Assembly: GCA_002393975.1 (NCBI GenBank) | Contig: DGSM01000003.1 | Location: 3,807-14,099 of the forward strand | Direction of reading: 5' to 3' | DNA length: 10,293 nucleotides | DNA from: Clostridiales bacterium UBA4362 | Lineage (GTDB): Bacteria; Bacillota; Clostridia; TANB77; CAG-508 | Part shown: in pieces, positions 1 through 5,759 of the stretch | Position numbering within the stretch: the first letter of the stretch is position 1 | Layout of the letters: every line of letters begins with the position of its first letter | Program-made: the position numbers and the translations under genes | The notes under the pieces: generated by a model | What the model was told of the DNA's origin: nothing | The model's database searches: none | Seen by the model: only the letters and a program-made list of their open reading frames with translations

Positions 1-109
1 TACTATAAATTCTTTGTTCATACATGGCTCCACCAAGAAGCATCATCACTAAAAAGGCTAATGAATACCAAAGAGTTCTTATTGTAATAGCACTAGCAAG
101 TCCAAACAT
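1..109 (-). CDS. Partial membrane protein, 5' end only
   Basis: The gene starts at 109 with ATG and runs leftward out of the window, so only the first 36 residues are visible. They begin MFGLASAITIRTLWYSLAFL and continue with VMMLLGGAMYEQRIYS, giving one clear hydrophobic segment around residues 13-28 followed by a polar turn. A strong Shine-Dalgarno (GGAGGGG, minus strand, about 116-122) lies a good distance upstream. It is the last visible gene of the leftward cluster, 44 bases after the phosphoesterase gene. A 10-bp inverted repeat encloses its ribosome binding site and the first two bases of its start codon, so its translation may be controlled or coupled to the gene before it. No family can be assigned from this fragment. 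Confidence 0.7.
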   Translation of the reverse strand, partial: MFGLASAITIRTLWYSLAFLVMMLLGGAMYEQRIYS

Positions 110-152
110 ATTTATCCCCTCCTTCAAATATATTGAATTTTAGGATAAATAT
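108..152 (-). promoter_or_regulatory. Hairpin enclosing a ribosome binding site and start codon
   Basis: Bases 108-117 and 143-152 form a perfect 10-bp inverted repeat. Inside it, 123-127 and 133-137 form a second 5-bp stem (TTCAA/TTGAA) with a 5-base loop. In the leftward transcript the GGAGG ribosome binding site sits in the internal loop between the two stems, and the A and U of the next gene's AUG pair at the base of the outer stem. The TAA of the preceding gene (154-156) lies just before the outer stem, so a ribosome terminating there could melt it. The role as a translational coupling or control element is inferred. Confidence 0.5.
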
Positions 153-153
153 A

Positions 154-711
154 TTAATACTAATTGACAATAGGTGGATGCTCTATTCGATAAATCTTTA
201 TATCTTCAATAACTTCACTTAAAGAAATTGGACAATTTTCATGAGCATCAAGAGAGATATTATAGATACATTTATCACCATTTTCAAATTTATCGGGTTG
301 ATGAGTATGTCCAGATAAATTCCATACAGGATGTTTATCTTTATAATTACCCATCATCATTGGATAATGAGTAAGCCAAAATGAAAATTTTCCTGATCTC
401 ATTCTATATCCAACTTGAATATCTTCAAAAATATTTTCTATTTTAAATCTTTCAATACGAGCATCAGTATCATGATTTCCAATAGCAAGAAATTTTCTAC
501 CATTAAGTTCTTTTAAACATTTGATGCCAAACTCGTCATTTTTTAACATACAGTCGCCTAATATATAAACAATATCTTCATCATTTATAAGTAAATTATA
601 ATTCTCAATAATTTCTTCGGCTGCTTCTTCCCATCCTGAAAATCCGCGTCTTTCCCAAACAAATTCTTTTTCATGACCAAAATGAAAATCTGATGTTAGC
701 CATATAGCCAT
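154..711 (-). CDS. Calcineurin-like metallophosphoesterase
   Basis: This 185-aa protein has the metal-binding motifs of the calcineurin-like phosphoesterase superfamily in order: DFHFGH (residues 8-13), GDC (52-54), GNHD (78-81), THYP (114-117) and GHTH (134-137). Proteins of this family hydrolyse phosphomonoesters or phosphodiesters at a di-metal centre; the substrate cannot be told from sequence. The start at 711 is preferred because GAAAGGGG lies just upstream, residue 2 begins the usual first beta strand (AIWLTSDFHFGH), and the longer reading from 780 would lie mostly over the previous gene. Under the standard code it would end at TAG (160-162). With TAG read as Gln it adds only Gln-Tyr before TAA at 154-156. 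It follows a zinc-ribbon gene by one base. A second phosphatase and a Pnk-like kinase are in the same cluster. Confidence 0.88.
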
Positions 712-712
712 T

Positions 713-946
713 TTATAATCCCCTTTCATAATATTGATATACTCTATTATTATAATCTTCTTCTGTACATAATATTCCATCTACTAATAAATAATAATCA
801 ATATTACAATTATGACATTCTAATACCCAATCAATAGGATAAGACGTTAATATTAATTTAGATGTATGCTATAGTTTATTATGACAAATTTGACAATAAT
901 AATCTTTTATACCATAATTTTTATATATCTAATGATCATACTTCAT
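713..946 (-). CDS. Small zinc-ribbon protein (TAG-recoded)
   Basis: This 77-aa gene is invisible under the standard code because TAG occurs at codons 6 (929-931) and 26 (869-871). Read through, it runs from ATG at 946 to TAA at 713-715. It shows two Cys pairs, YCQIC (C18, C21) and ECHNC (C44, C47), which is the layout of a four-Cys zinc ribbon, and an acidic, Tyr-rich C-terminus. It fits the operon exactly: its ATG overlaps the TGA of the kinase gene as ATGA, and its TAA is one base before the ATG of the phosphoesterase. That junction fit, together with the Cys spacing, is the main support for the gene. The function is unknown; small zinc ribbons in phages often bind nucleic acid or protein, but nothing specific can be said here. 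Confidence 0.8.
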
Positions 947-1509
947 TTTTTCAAAACTTCCTTGATAGGAATTTCCTTCATTCTTATATCATTTTTATGA
1001 TACATAAATTTAGGTTTTTCTACCAATTCATGTTTGCTATTATCAACATACATAATAGCAGTATAATTATAAGGGTCGGTTTTAGGATCAGTAAGAGAGG
1101 CAGTCATACGCCGAATTACAGATCGTTCAACACAAGCAGGTCCAGTGCGCTGTTCATTCTGTTCATTAACAGTAATAGGATCGGCAGTAATCATAATAGG
1201 AATTACTTTTACATTATTGAGAGATTTCCCAAGATTTCTAAGCAATTTATTACGAGATGCCCAGTTAAGATGAGTGGCATCAGCAATTACATAAAAAACG
1301 CCATCATCATTAAAAGCATTTTTAATTGCGATAATAAATTTTTCAAATACTTCATTCTCATGAGAGAAATAATCTTCTCCATCTTTGAGAATAGAATATC
1401 TAATTTCATCGCGAGAAATATATTTCCATCCTGGGCCTTCCATAAGTTTCTTTTTAGCAAAATAACTTTTACCAACGCCAGGAACGCCACACATAATATA
1501 CAAAGTCAT
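943..1509 (-). CDS. P-loop kinase, T4 polynucleotide kinase-like
   Basis: This 188-aa protein starts with a Walker A motif, GVPGVGKS (residues 8-15), followed by SRDEIR (32-37), DATHLN (77-82) and a basic stretch around EQRTG..CVERSVIRRM (119-135). These match the kinase domain of T4 Pnk, where the P-loop Lys/Ser, an Asp and Arg in the D..R motif (here D34 and R37) and a later Arg (perhaps R121) are catalytic. The family transfers phosphate from ATP to a 5'-OH polynucleotide end, often in RNA repair, but related P-loop kinases with other substrates have the same motifs. The HAD-type 3' phosphatase domain of T4 Pnk is absent; the length fits a kinase domain alone. GGAG lies 8-12 bases before the ATG. 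The stop is TGA and overlaps the next start. Confidence 0.8.
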   Translation of the reverse strand: MTLYIMCGVPGVGKSYFAKKKLMEGPGWKYISRDEIRYSILKDGEDYFSHENEVFEKFIIAIKNAFNDDGVFYVIADATHLNWASRNKLLRNLGKSLNNVKVIPIMITADPITVNEQNEQRTGPACVERSVIRRMTASLTDPKTDPYNYTAIMYVDNSKHELVEKPKFMYHKNDIRMKEIPIKEVLKK

Positions 1510-1513
1510 AGTA

Positions 1514-1780
1514 TCAACTCCAAACTGAATTTTCTTTTTTAATTACTTCGAGACTTTCTTCAAGTTCTTCTTTATATAACCCTGCGGCAAAGTTTTCTTT
1601 AAATTCTTCTACTTCTTTATCATTACGACACTCGATATGATTAACTTCCATTTTACACCATGGACACCACAATTTCTTTCTATGATGTTTTCCATGACGA
1701 TGATTTACTTTTCTTTGAATGTCAAGACCTCTTTGCCCACATTTAATACACCAAAAAGTATGCGCTTCATATCCAGACAT
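1514..1780 (-). CDS. Zinc-ribbon phage protein
   Basis: This 88-aa protein contains CIKC (C11, C14) and CPWC (C39, C42), separated by a very basic His/Arg/Lys stretch (residues 22-36, with HRHGKHHRKK), then NHIECR and an acidic helical C-terminus ending near residue 70 with an EFKENFAAG motif. The arrangement resembles a widespread family of small phage zinc-ribbon proteins of unknown role. Four Cys would bind one zinc ion, and the basic loop suggests nucleic acid contact, which is inference. A strong AGGGAGGT ribosome binding site lies 8-9 bases before the ATG. The start overlaps the stop of the upstream membrane-protein gene by one base (TAATG), and the gene ends in TGA four bases before the kinase start. 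Confidence 0.8.
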   Translation of the reverse strand: MSGYEAHTFWCIKCGQRGLDIQRKVNHRHGKHHRKKLWCPWCKMEVNHIECRNDKEVEEFKENFAAGLYKEELEESLEVIKKENSVWS

Positions 1781-1989
1781 TAGTTCTTACCTCCCTGAGA
1801 ACGACTTGGGAGAAAACAACTTGCTAATACCTGAAGTCCAAAAGTTTGCCAAAAAGTCAAAGTTGGAAGTCCAAAAATACTTGGCATTAAATAATTCCAT
1901 AGCCACATAGTTGGCCATGTAAAAATCAATGAAATTACTAATCCAATAAAAAACATTCCAATAATATATAATACATCATGCTTGGTCAT
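1780..1989 (-). CDS. Small two-helix membrane protein
   Basis: This 69-aa protein has two hydrophobic segments, about residues 6-30 (LYIIGMFFIGLVISLIFTW) and 42-60 (TFWQTFGLQVLASCFL). They are joined by the aromatic linker WLWNYLMPSIFGLPTLTFWQ, and a short polar tail ends SRSQGGKN. The linker pattern (WNxLMPxIFGLPxxTFWQ) resembles one I have seen in small membrane proteins of phages and bacteria of unknown function. It is the first gene after an internal promoter at 2022-2050 and has an AGAGGTG ribosome binding site. The 15-base stretch around that site recurs exactly before the other small membrane-protein gene at 5230. A holin-type role is possible but not shown. Confidence 0.75.
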   Translation of the reverse strand: MTKHDVLYIIGMFFIGLVISLIFTWPTMWLWNYLMPSIFGLPTLTFWQTFGLQVLASCFLPSRSQGGKN

Positions 1990-2021
1990 AAATATACACC
2001 TCTTTCTTTTTTTCTAAATAT

Positions 2022-2050
2022 ATTATAATATATTATTTATATATTTTCAA
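2022..2050 (-). promoter_or_regulatory. Sigma-70/sigma-A promoter (leftward)
   Basis: On the minus strand TTGAAA (2045-2050) and TATAAT (2022-2027) are separated by 17 bases, close to the consensus for the housekeeping sigma factor. The -35 box overlaps the TGA stop of the phosphatase gene (2047-2049). It lies about 33 bases upstream of the membrane-protein ATG at 1989 and would give the downstream part of the cluster its own transcript. The surrounding sequence is very AT-rich, which raises the chance of a coincidental -10 match. Confidence 0.6.
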
Positions 2051-2859
2051 TCTTCTGTATTAAGAGGCGGACAGTCAATTATTGTTTCTTCCCATGTATC
2101 AAGATTGAGTAATACACTTGTACTATTCCAAACTGCACCAGTATCAATATTTACTTTATGATTCTTAGCATACCAATAAGCACCTTTGCCCGACCAAGGC
2201 TGAGGCTCAATAAGATGATCTCCAGCAACGCCTTCGCGCATATGTTTTTCTGTAAGCCATCTAATATTTTTTTCTTGTTCTTTAATCATTAATTCAATAG
2301 GAGTATGCCCATGAACAATTACTTCATCAGGATCTCCATACCATGTATCATAAAACATTAGATGGTTTCTATCCCAAATAAATTTTTCCTCATCCCAGGT
2401 TTCTGCTGCTTCAAAGCAATCACATCCAGCATGAGAAAGAAGAACTCTTTGATCTTTAACATTATTATAAACAGCGCAAAATGGAAAGGCCGCAATCTTG
2501 TGAAGAATTTCTATTTTCTCTTTTGGATTGATAGTAGTATCGTTCATAAAAGCATTATAAGTAACTTCTCCACTATTATAAAACCAAAGGTTCATATTAT
2601 CATCCCAATGAAACCAATCATCTTTAAAATGATCTGGTGAATAATGACCAATAGCTTTAATCATAAGATCTTCATGATTTCCTTTGATATAAACAAATCG
2701 AGGATCTTCTATGATTGCTTTTATAATTTCCCAACCATCTGGACCTCTGTCTGCGGCATCGCCTAAGAAATATACTTTATCTTCTGGTTTAAGATATGTT
2801 AATCCTTTAAGAAAAATATCTATGCGTCCATGAAGGTCAGCCCACGCATATACTGCCAT
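2047..2859 (-). CDS. PPP-family (lambda phosphatase-like) metallophosphatase
   Basis: This 270-aa protein carries the signature of PPP-type phosphatases: DLHGR (residues 8-12), GDAADRGPDG (33-42), GNHE (60-63), SHAG (142-145), HGHTP (183-187) and a late IDTGAV motif. These residues bind two metal ions and phosphate. Related bacterial and phage enzymes act on phosphoproteins, on dinucleoside polyphosphates, or (in bacterial Pnkp) on 2',3'-cyclic and 3'-phosphate RNA ends, so the substrate is open. Length is within the usual range for single-domain members. AAGGAG lies 9-10 bases before the ATG and the stop is TGA. It follows a 65-aa gene by 17 bases, and the next downstream gene has its own promoter overlapping this gene's stop. 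Confidence 0.88.
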   Translation of the reverse strand: MAVYAWADLHGRIDIFLKGLTYLKPEDKVYFLGDAADRGPDGWEIIKAIIEDPRFVYIKGNHEDLMIKAIGHYSPDHFKDDWFHWDDNMNLWFYNSGEVTYNAFMNDTTINPKEKIEILHKIAAFPFCAVYNNVKDQRVLLSHAGCDCFEAAETWDEEKFIWDRNHLMFYDTWYGDPDEVIVHGHTPIELMIKEQEKNIRWLTEKHMREGVAGDHLIEPQPWSGKGAYWYAKNHKVNIDTGAVWNSTSVLLNLDTWEETIIDCPPLNTED

Positions 2860-2876
2860 AATTTATCAACTCCTTT

Positions 2877-3074
2877 TTAATTATTTTCAAACATAGTATT
2901 TTTTACTTCTTCATATTCAATTAACCAATAATCAAACATTTGTTTTAATTGAGGATCAAAAAAATTATATGGATTTTCATTATCTGGACAAGCAAAAATT
3001 GCTGTATCAAGAAATTTATTCCATTCATCTTTCCCTTTTTGTTTAGCGTATCCTTTAAAAAGATAATGTTTCAT
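2877..3074 (-). CDS. Small protein of unknown function (65 aa)
   Basis: I do not recognise this protein. It begins MKHYLFKGYAKQKGKDEWNK, is rich in aromatic and charged residues, has one Cys, and contains no membrane segment or known motif. The C-terminal half (FDPQLKQMFDYWLIEYEEV) looks helical. Its ATG overlaps the TGA of the gene upstream in an ATGA junction and is preceded by GAGG, so it is translated in a coupled pair with that gene. It ends in TAA 17 bases before the phosphatase start. The operon position and ribosome binding site make it a real gene; the function is unknown. Confidence 0.7.
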   Translation of the reverse strand: MKHYLFKGYAKQKGKDEWNKFLDTAIFACPDNENPYNFFDPQLKQMFDYWLIEYEEVKNTMFENN

Positions 3075-3238
3075 ATTTCTACCTCATAAGTAATAGTCAT
3101 AAACCAACCTCCAGGAAATTCACATGGAGACATTGATATTCCAATAATTTTACGTTTTGGATATTCTCGTTGATATGATCGTAAATATTCATTTGCTTGT
3201 CCTTGATTTTGGACAGGCAATACTTGTATTTGTATCAT
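3071..3238 (-). CDS. Small protein of unknown function (55 aa), first gene of leftward operon
   Basis: This 55-aa gene begins MIQIQVLPVQNQGQANEYLR and ends ITYEVEI. A short beta strand, an amphipathic helix (about 13-26), a strand (KIIGISMS, 30-37) and a final strand (WFMTITYEV) give a beta-alpha-beta-beta look, similar in size and layout to small Cse60-type proteins. That comparison is by pattern only. AAGGAAAA lies just before the ATG, and a consensus promoter lies 34 bases upstream of it, making this the first gene of the leftward transcript. Its TGA stop overlaps the next ATG as ATGA. All six Gln codons are CAA; none is TAG. Confidence 0.7.
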   Translation of the reverse strand: MIQIQVLPVQNQGQANEYLRSYQREYPKRKIIGISMSPCEFPGGWFMTITYEVEI

Positions 3239-3271
3239 AAAAAATTTTCCTTTTTATTTTTTTCTATTAAT

Positions 3272-3300
3272 ATTATATCAAAATATTTAAAAAAAATCAA
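3272..3300 (-). promoter_or_regulatory. Sigma-70/sigma-A promoter, leftward (divergent pair)
   Basis: On the minus strand TTGATT (3295-3300) and a perfect TATAAT (3272-3277) are 17 bases apart. The -10 box is preceded by TGA, giving the TGn extended -10 form. It lies directly upstream of the 55-aa gene starting at 3238 and would drive the leftward cluster. It is back to back with the rightward promoter at 3312-3340, with only 11 bases between the two -35 boxes. Confidence 0.75.
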
Positions 3301-3311
3301 TATATTTATTC

Positions 3312-3340
3312 TTGCTTTTTTTAAAAAAAAATGATATACT
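3312..3340 (+). promoter_or_regulatory. Sigma-70/sigma-A promoter, rightward (divergent pair)
   Basis: TTGCTT (3312-3317) and TATACT (3335-3340) are separated by 17 bases, and TGA before the -10 box makes an extended -10. The first rightward gene starts 35 bases after the -10 box. With the opposite promoter at 3272-3300 this forms a divergent control region; the two extended -10 boxes (TGATATA) are an inverted repeat of each other across the region. Confidence 0.72.
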
Positions 3341-3375
3341 TTTATTAGATATAGATAGATAGGAGTTATTTAGAA

Positions 3376-3723
3376 ATGACTTTATATGAAATGAGTTAGT
3401 AGGTTGTAAAAACATTACCTATAAGAGCAACATCGGCAGAGTTAGAGCCTTGTAAAAAAATTCTTCGTAAATTTAAAAAGTTAGGTTATTTTATGCTTAT
3501 GTGCCGTGAAGATAACTATTATACTGTTGTGCGAGTGCGTAAAACAAATAGCCCTGATAAATTTGAAGATTTAATTATTGAATTACTCCAAGAGCATGGA
3601 GACATTAAAGATATTGATTATGATACTGATAAAAAAAGTCTTGAATGTTGGGTTCAAAAAGATGATGAAGTAAAAATGTTTAAATTATTTAATTATAATT
3701 GGGGGATTATAGAATGCCATTAA
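3376..3723 (+). CDS. Small protein of unknown function, two consecutive TAG codons
   Basis: Read with TAG as Gln this is a 115-aa protein starting MTLYEMSQQVVKTLPIRATS, where the two Gln (codons 8 and 9, 3397-3402) are TAG TAG. Under the standard code only a fragment from an internal ATG (3481 or 3493) would be seen, without an upstream AGGAGG-type site. The full-length start at 3376 has AGGAG 10 bases upstream and lies just after a promoter. The N-terminal third is basic and helical (AELEPCKKILRKFKKLGYF). The rest looks like an alpha/beta domain with acidic patches (EDLIIELLQEHGDIKDIDYD) and ends in GIIECH. I do not recognise the family. It is the first gene of the rightward operon, and the next gene starts inside its last codons. 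Confidence 0.75.
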
Positions 3724-3974
3724 TGTATTGTAATTTTAATATGTTTGACATGACAGCATAGGTTTTAGCAGTTAAAGAAGGTGCTGATAATTGGCCTTTA
3801 TTTACTGGAACATTTGAAGATATTTGTGATTTTATGGCAACTGAATATCAAACTGGTAAATATGAAAAAATTGTTCTTGCGGGACCTTATGCTGATGTAG
3901 TAGAAGATCGCACTCGTGCATATGCGATGGCAAATTATAATAATGGAATTGATATGAAAATTGAGGTAATTTAA
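3714..3974 (+). CDS. Small protein of unknown function (86 aa), one TAG
   Basis: This gene starts MPLMYCNFNMFDMTAQVLAV, where Gln16 is TAG (3759-3761), and ends GIDMKIEVI. Its ATG lies inside the end of the previous gene (10-base overlap), with a GGGGG/GGGG stretch 8-12 bases upstream that can serve as a ribosome binding site, so translation is probably coupled. The C-terminal half contains KYEKIVLAGPYADVVEDRTR followed by an Ala/Asn-rich helix. I see no known motif or membrane segment. The gene is supported by the overlapping start, by the absence of any TAA or TGA until 3972-3974, and by the next gene starting two bases later. Confidence 0.72.
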
Positions 3975-3975
3975 A

Positions 3976-4218
3976 ATGGAATATTTAATTAATACTGTAA
4001 TTACTTATCGAGTACATACTGTTGAAGATGCTGATGCTCTTCATGAAAGATTAAGAACTGATGGACGTTTTGAATGTGTGTCATTTAGTAGAACAACCAA
4101 GTATATTAAAGTCAAAGGTGAAATTGTTGATAGTTATGAACTTTGTAAAGCAAAGCTCGTATTTACAGAAGAGAAAGATCCTGAAATGACTTATAAGATT
4201 AATTTTGAGGAAGTTTAA
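3976..4218 (+). CDS. Small protein of unknown function (80 aa)
   Basis: This 80-aa protein starts MEYLINTVITYRVHTVEDAD and ends MTYKINFEEV. It reads as strand, helix (DADALHERLRTDG), strand, strand (KYIKVKGEI), then a charged tail, similar in overall layout to small alpha/beta phage proteins, with no recognised motif. It contains no Gln at all, so it gives no information on recoding. A GAGG site in the end of the preceding gene lies 9-10 bases before its ATG, and its TAA is two bases before the dUTPase start. Tight packing suggests co-translation with the dUTPase. Confidence 0.75.
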   Translation: MEYLINTVITYRVHTVEDADALHERLRTDGRFECVSFSRTTKYIKVKGEIVDSYELCKAKLVFTEEKDPEMTYKINFEEV

Positions 4219-4220
4219 TT

Positions 4221-4664
4221 ATGAAATTTGAAAGAGTTAGTACTTTTCCTGATGTAAATTTGCCAAAGCGGGCAACTGCCGGAAGCGCAGGTTATGATTT
4301 TGAATGTGCAGAAGATATTGCGATTTTACCTAAAACTATTAAGTTAATTCCTACTGGAATTAAATGTAAGATAGATGAAGGTTATTTTTTACAATTAGCA
4401 TTGCGTAGTTCTACTCCTAAAAAGAAAGGTCTTATGTTAGCCAATGGAATTGGTATAATTGATACTGATTACTATGGACCTGATACAGCGCCAGAGAATG
4501 AACAAGGACATATTATGTTCCAAGTGTATAATTTTACTGATGAAATAGTATACATAAATAAAGAGGAACGTATTGGTCAAGGAGTATTTATGAAATATTA
4601 TACAACAGAGGATGACCAAGCAGTTGGCGACCGCAATGGCCAAGGGTTTGGTTCAACTGGCTAA
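4221..4664 (+). CDS. dut: dUTP diphosphatase (trimeric dUTPase)
   Basis: This 147-aa protein has the five motifs of trimeric dUTPases: AGSAGYDF (residues 20-27), LRSST (61-65), GIGIIDTDYYGP (76-87, with catalytic Asp81 and Tyr84), ERIGQGVF (116-123) and RNGQGFGSTG (138-147) at the very C-terminus. The enzyme hydrolyses dUTP to dUMP and pyrophosphate, keeping uracil out of DNA and supplying dUMP for dTTP synthesis. Length is typical. GAGGAAG lies about 8 bases before the ATG. All six Gln codons are CAA, in contrast to the adjacent nuclease gene where half are TAG. It stops at TAA, and the nuclease TTG start follows immediately in the same frame. Confidence 0.95.
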   Translation: MKFERVSTFPDVNLPKRATAGSAGYDFECAEDIAILPKTIKLIPTGIKCKIDEGYFLQLALRSSTPKKKGLMLANGIGIIDTDYYGPDTAPENEQGHIMFQVYNFTDEIVYINKEERIGQGVFMKYYTTEDDQAVGDRNGQGFGSTG

Positions 4665-5156
4665 TTGCGATTATTAGCATTAGATTAGTCTAGTCATATT
4701 ACTGGATTCGCTATCTTTGAAGATTCAAAATTAATTGATAAAGGAAAATTTGATTTAAAAAGTGAAGATCTTGGAGAAAGACTTTATGATTATAGATAGA
4801 CTATTATAAAATTAATAGATTAGTATGATATAAATAAAGTTGCTTTTGAAGATATTCAAATGTAGAATCAAATTAATAATGTTTCTACTTATAAAATTCT
4901 TGCTGAAATATTTGGCATTACACAAGAATTATTATATGAATTAAAAGTACCTTATTAGATAGTTAGTTCTAATACTTGGAAAAGTAAATTAGAAATAAAA
5001 GGAAAACAACGTGCTGAATAGAAACGAAACGCTCAAGCCTGGGTATTAAATACATATGAATTAAAATGCACACAAGATGAAGCAGATGCTATTTGTTTAG
5101 GAGCATCTACTTTTGTAAAAGATAAAAATGAAACTCGTCACTTCTCATTTGAGTAA
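4665..5156 (+). CDS. RuvC-like Holliday junction resolvase (TAG-recoded)
   Basis: Under the standard code this region looks empty, because TAG occurs six times (codons 8, 45, 53, 67, 98, 119). With TAG as Gln it gives a 163-aa protein: LLALDQSSHITGFAIF (first strand, Asp7), VAFEDIQMQNQ (Glu62), SSNTWKSKLEIKGKQRAEQK, and TQDEADAICLG near the C-terminus (Asp138, Asp141). These are the four acidic positions of the RuvC/RNase H fold, in the arrangement of phage RuvC-like resolvases that cut branched DNA in replication or packaging. The start is taken as TTG at 4665, directly after the dUTPase TAA, since no ATG or GTG is available before the first motif and the upstream frame is closed. The ribosome binding site is weak (AAGGG, 18 bases away), so translation may be coupled. 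Gln at codons 8 and 67 matches positions where, as I recall, relatives have Gln. Confidence 0.85.
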
Positions 5157-5170
5157 GGACGAGTTTTTTT
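5131..5170 (+). terminator. Rho-independent terminator after the nuclease gene
   Basis: AAACTCGTC (5131-5139) pairs perfectly with GACGAGTTT (5158-5166), and the transcript continues in T to 5170. The 18-base loop contains a further short pairing (CTC/GAG). The left arm and loop lie inside the last codons of the RuvC-like gene, whose TAA is at 5154-5156, so a ribosome finishing that gene covers part of the hairpin. It separates the dUTPase/nuclease operon from the lysis/tail genes. Confidence 0.8.
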
Positions 5171-5229
5171 AATCGGTCTATTTTATTCTTTATATATTTT
5201 GAAGAAATAAAAGAAAGAGGTGTGCTGAG

Positions 5230-5742
5230 TTGATTGAGTTCATTGCCAAATATTGGATTGAAGTTTTCTTTGGCCTAATATGTGGAACGATTGCTTGGTT
5301 GGCGAGACATTATGTTTAGCTCATAAAAAACGCTCGTACTGACCATGAGAATGAAATTATTAAGACTATGGAAAAAGGTCTTGATTCTCATAAAGAGCAA
5401 ATGTAGAAAGATATGGCGGCCTGTTCAGCTAGCTTAATGAAGATTGTTGAAGATAAAAATCAAGAACTTCTTGAAGCTGATAAGAAACTTCATAGCGAAA
5501 TTGATACTGTTCGTGATGGCATGTTGTCAATGCAAGGCCGCAACTTCAAAAATGATTGTCATAAACTCTTAAAAAAAGATCATGTGATTGATGTTAAAGA
5601 GTATGAATAGCTCTTGGCAGATCATATTGTTTATAATAAACTTGGTGGCAATCATGAAGGGGATGCATTGTTCTCCATGGTTGAAGCTAAGTATAAAAAT
5701 ACTATTGGCATTTCTGCTGAGGAGAAAGAAGAAGAAAATTAA
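5230..5742 (+). CDS. Membrane-anchored coiled-coil protein, possibly holin-like
   Basis: Read through three TAGs (codons 30, 59 and 127), this is a 170-aa protein. An N-terminal hydrophobic segment (about residues 8-24: YWIEVFFGLICGTIAWL) is followed by a long charged helical region (about 30-110) with coiled-coil character (IIKTMEKGLDSHKEQMQKDM, ELLEADKKLHSEIDTVRDGM). A C-terminal part carries EYEQLLADHIVYNKLGGNHEG and an acidic tail. The start is TTG at 5230, with AGAGG 9 bases upstream and no in-frame ATG before the membrane segment. Small proteins with this order of parts are common near tail and lysis genes of Bacillota phages, and some are annotated as holins. I cannot show pore formation, and a tail-associated membrane anchor is equally possible. 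The first gene after a terminator, it may head its own transcript. Confidence 0.75.
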
Positions 5743-5759
5743 TTTAAAGGAGAATAATT

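Noticed and set aside
712..780. Upstream ATG at 780 as the phosphoesterase start
   Set aside because: It would lie entirely within the zinc-ribbon gene in another frame, adds a non-conserved Lys/Ile stretch, and has no good ribosome binding site. The ATG at 711 follows GAAAGGGG.
862..1542. A 226-codon plus-strand open frame, longer than the kinase gene on the other strand
   Set aside because: It lies opposite the kinase and the hidden zinc-ribbon gene, both of which have motifs, ribosome binding sites and exact junctions. Its translation is Phe/Ile/Asn/Ser-rich with no motif, as expected for an antisense shadow of AT-rich coding DNA.
5168..5200. A promoter between the terminator and the membrane-protein gene
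   Set aside because: TATATT/TATATA -10-like sequences are present, but no acceptable -35 box lies 16-18 bases upstream, and the region is simply AT-rich. A phage-specific late promoter cannot be excluded.
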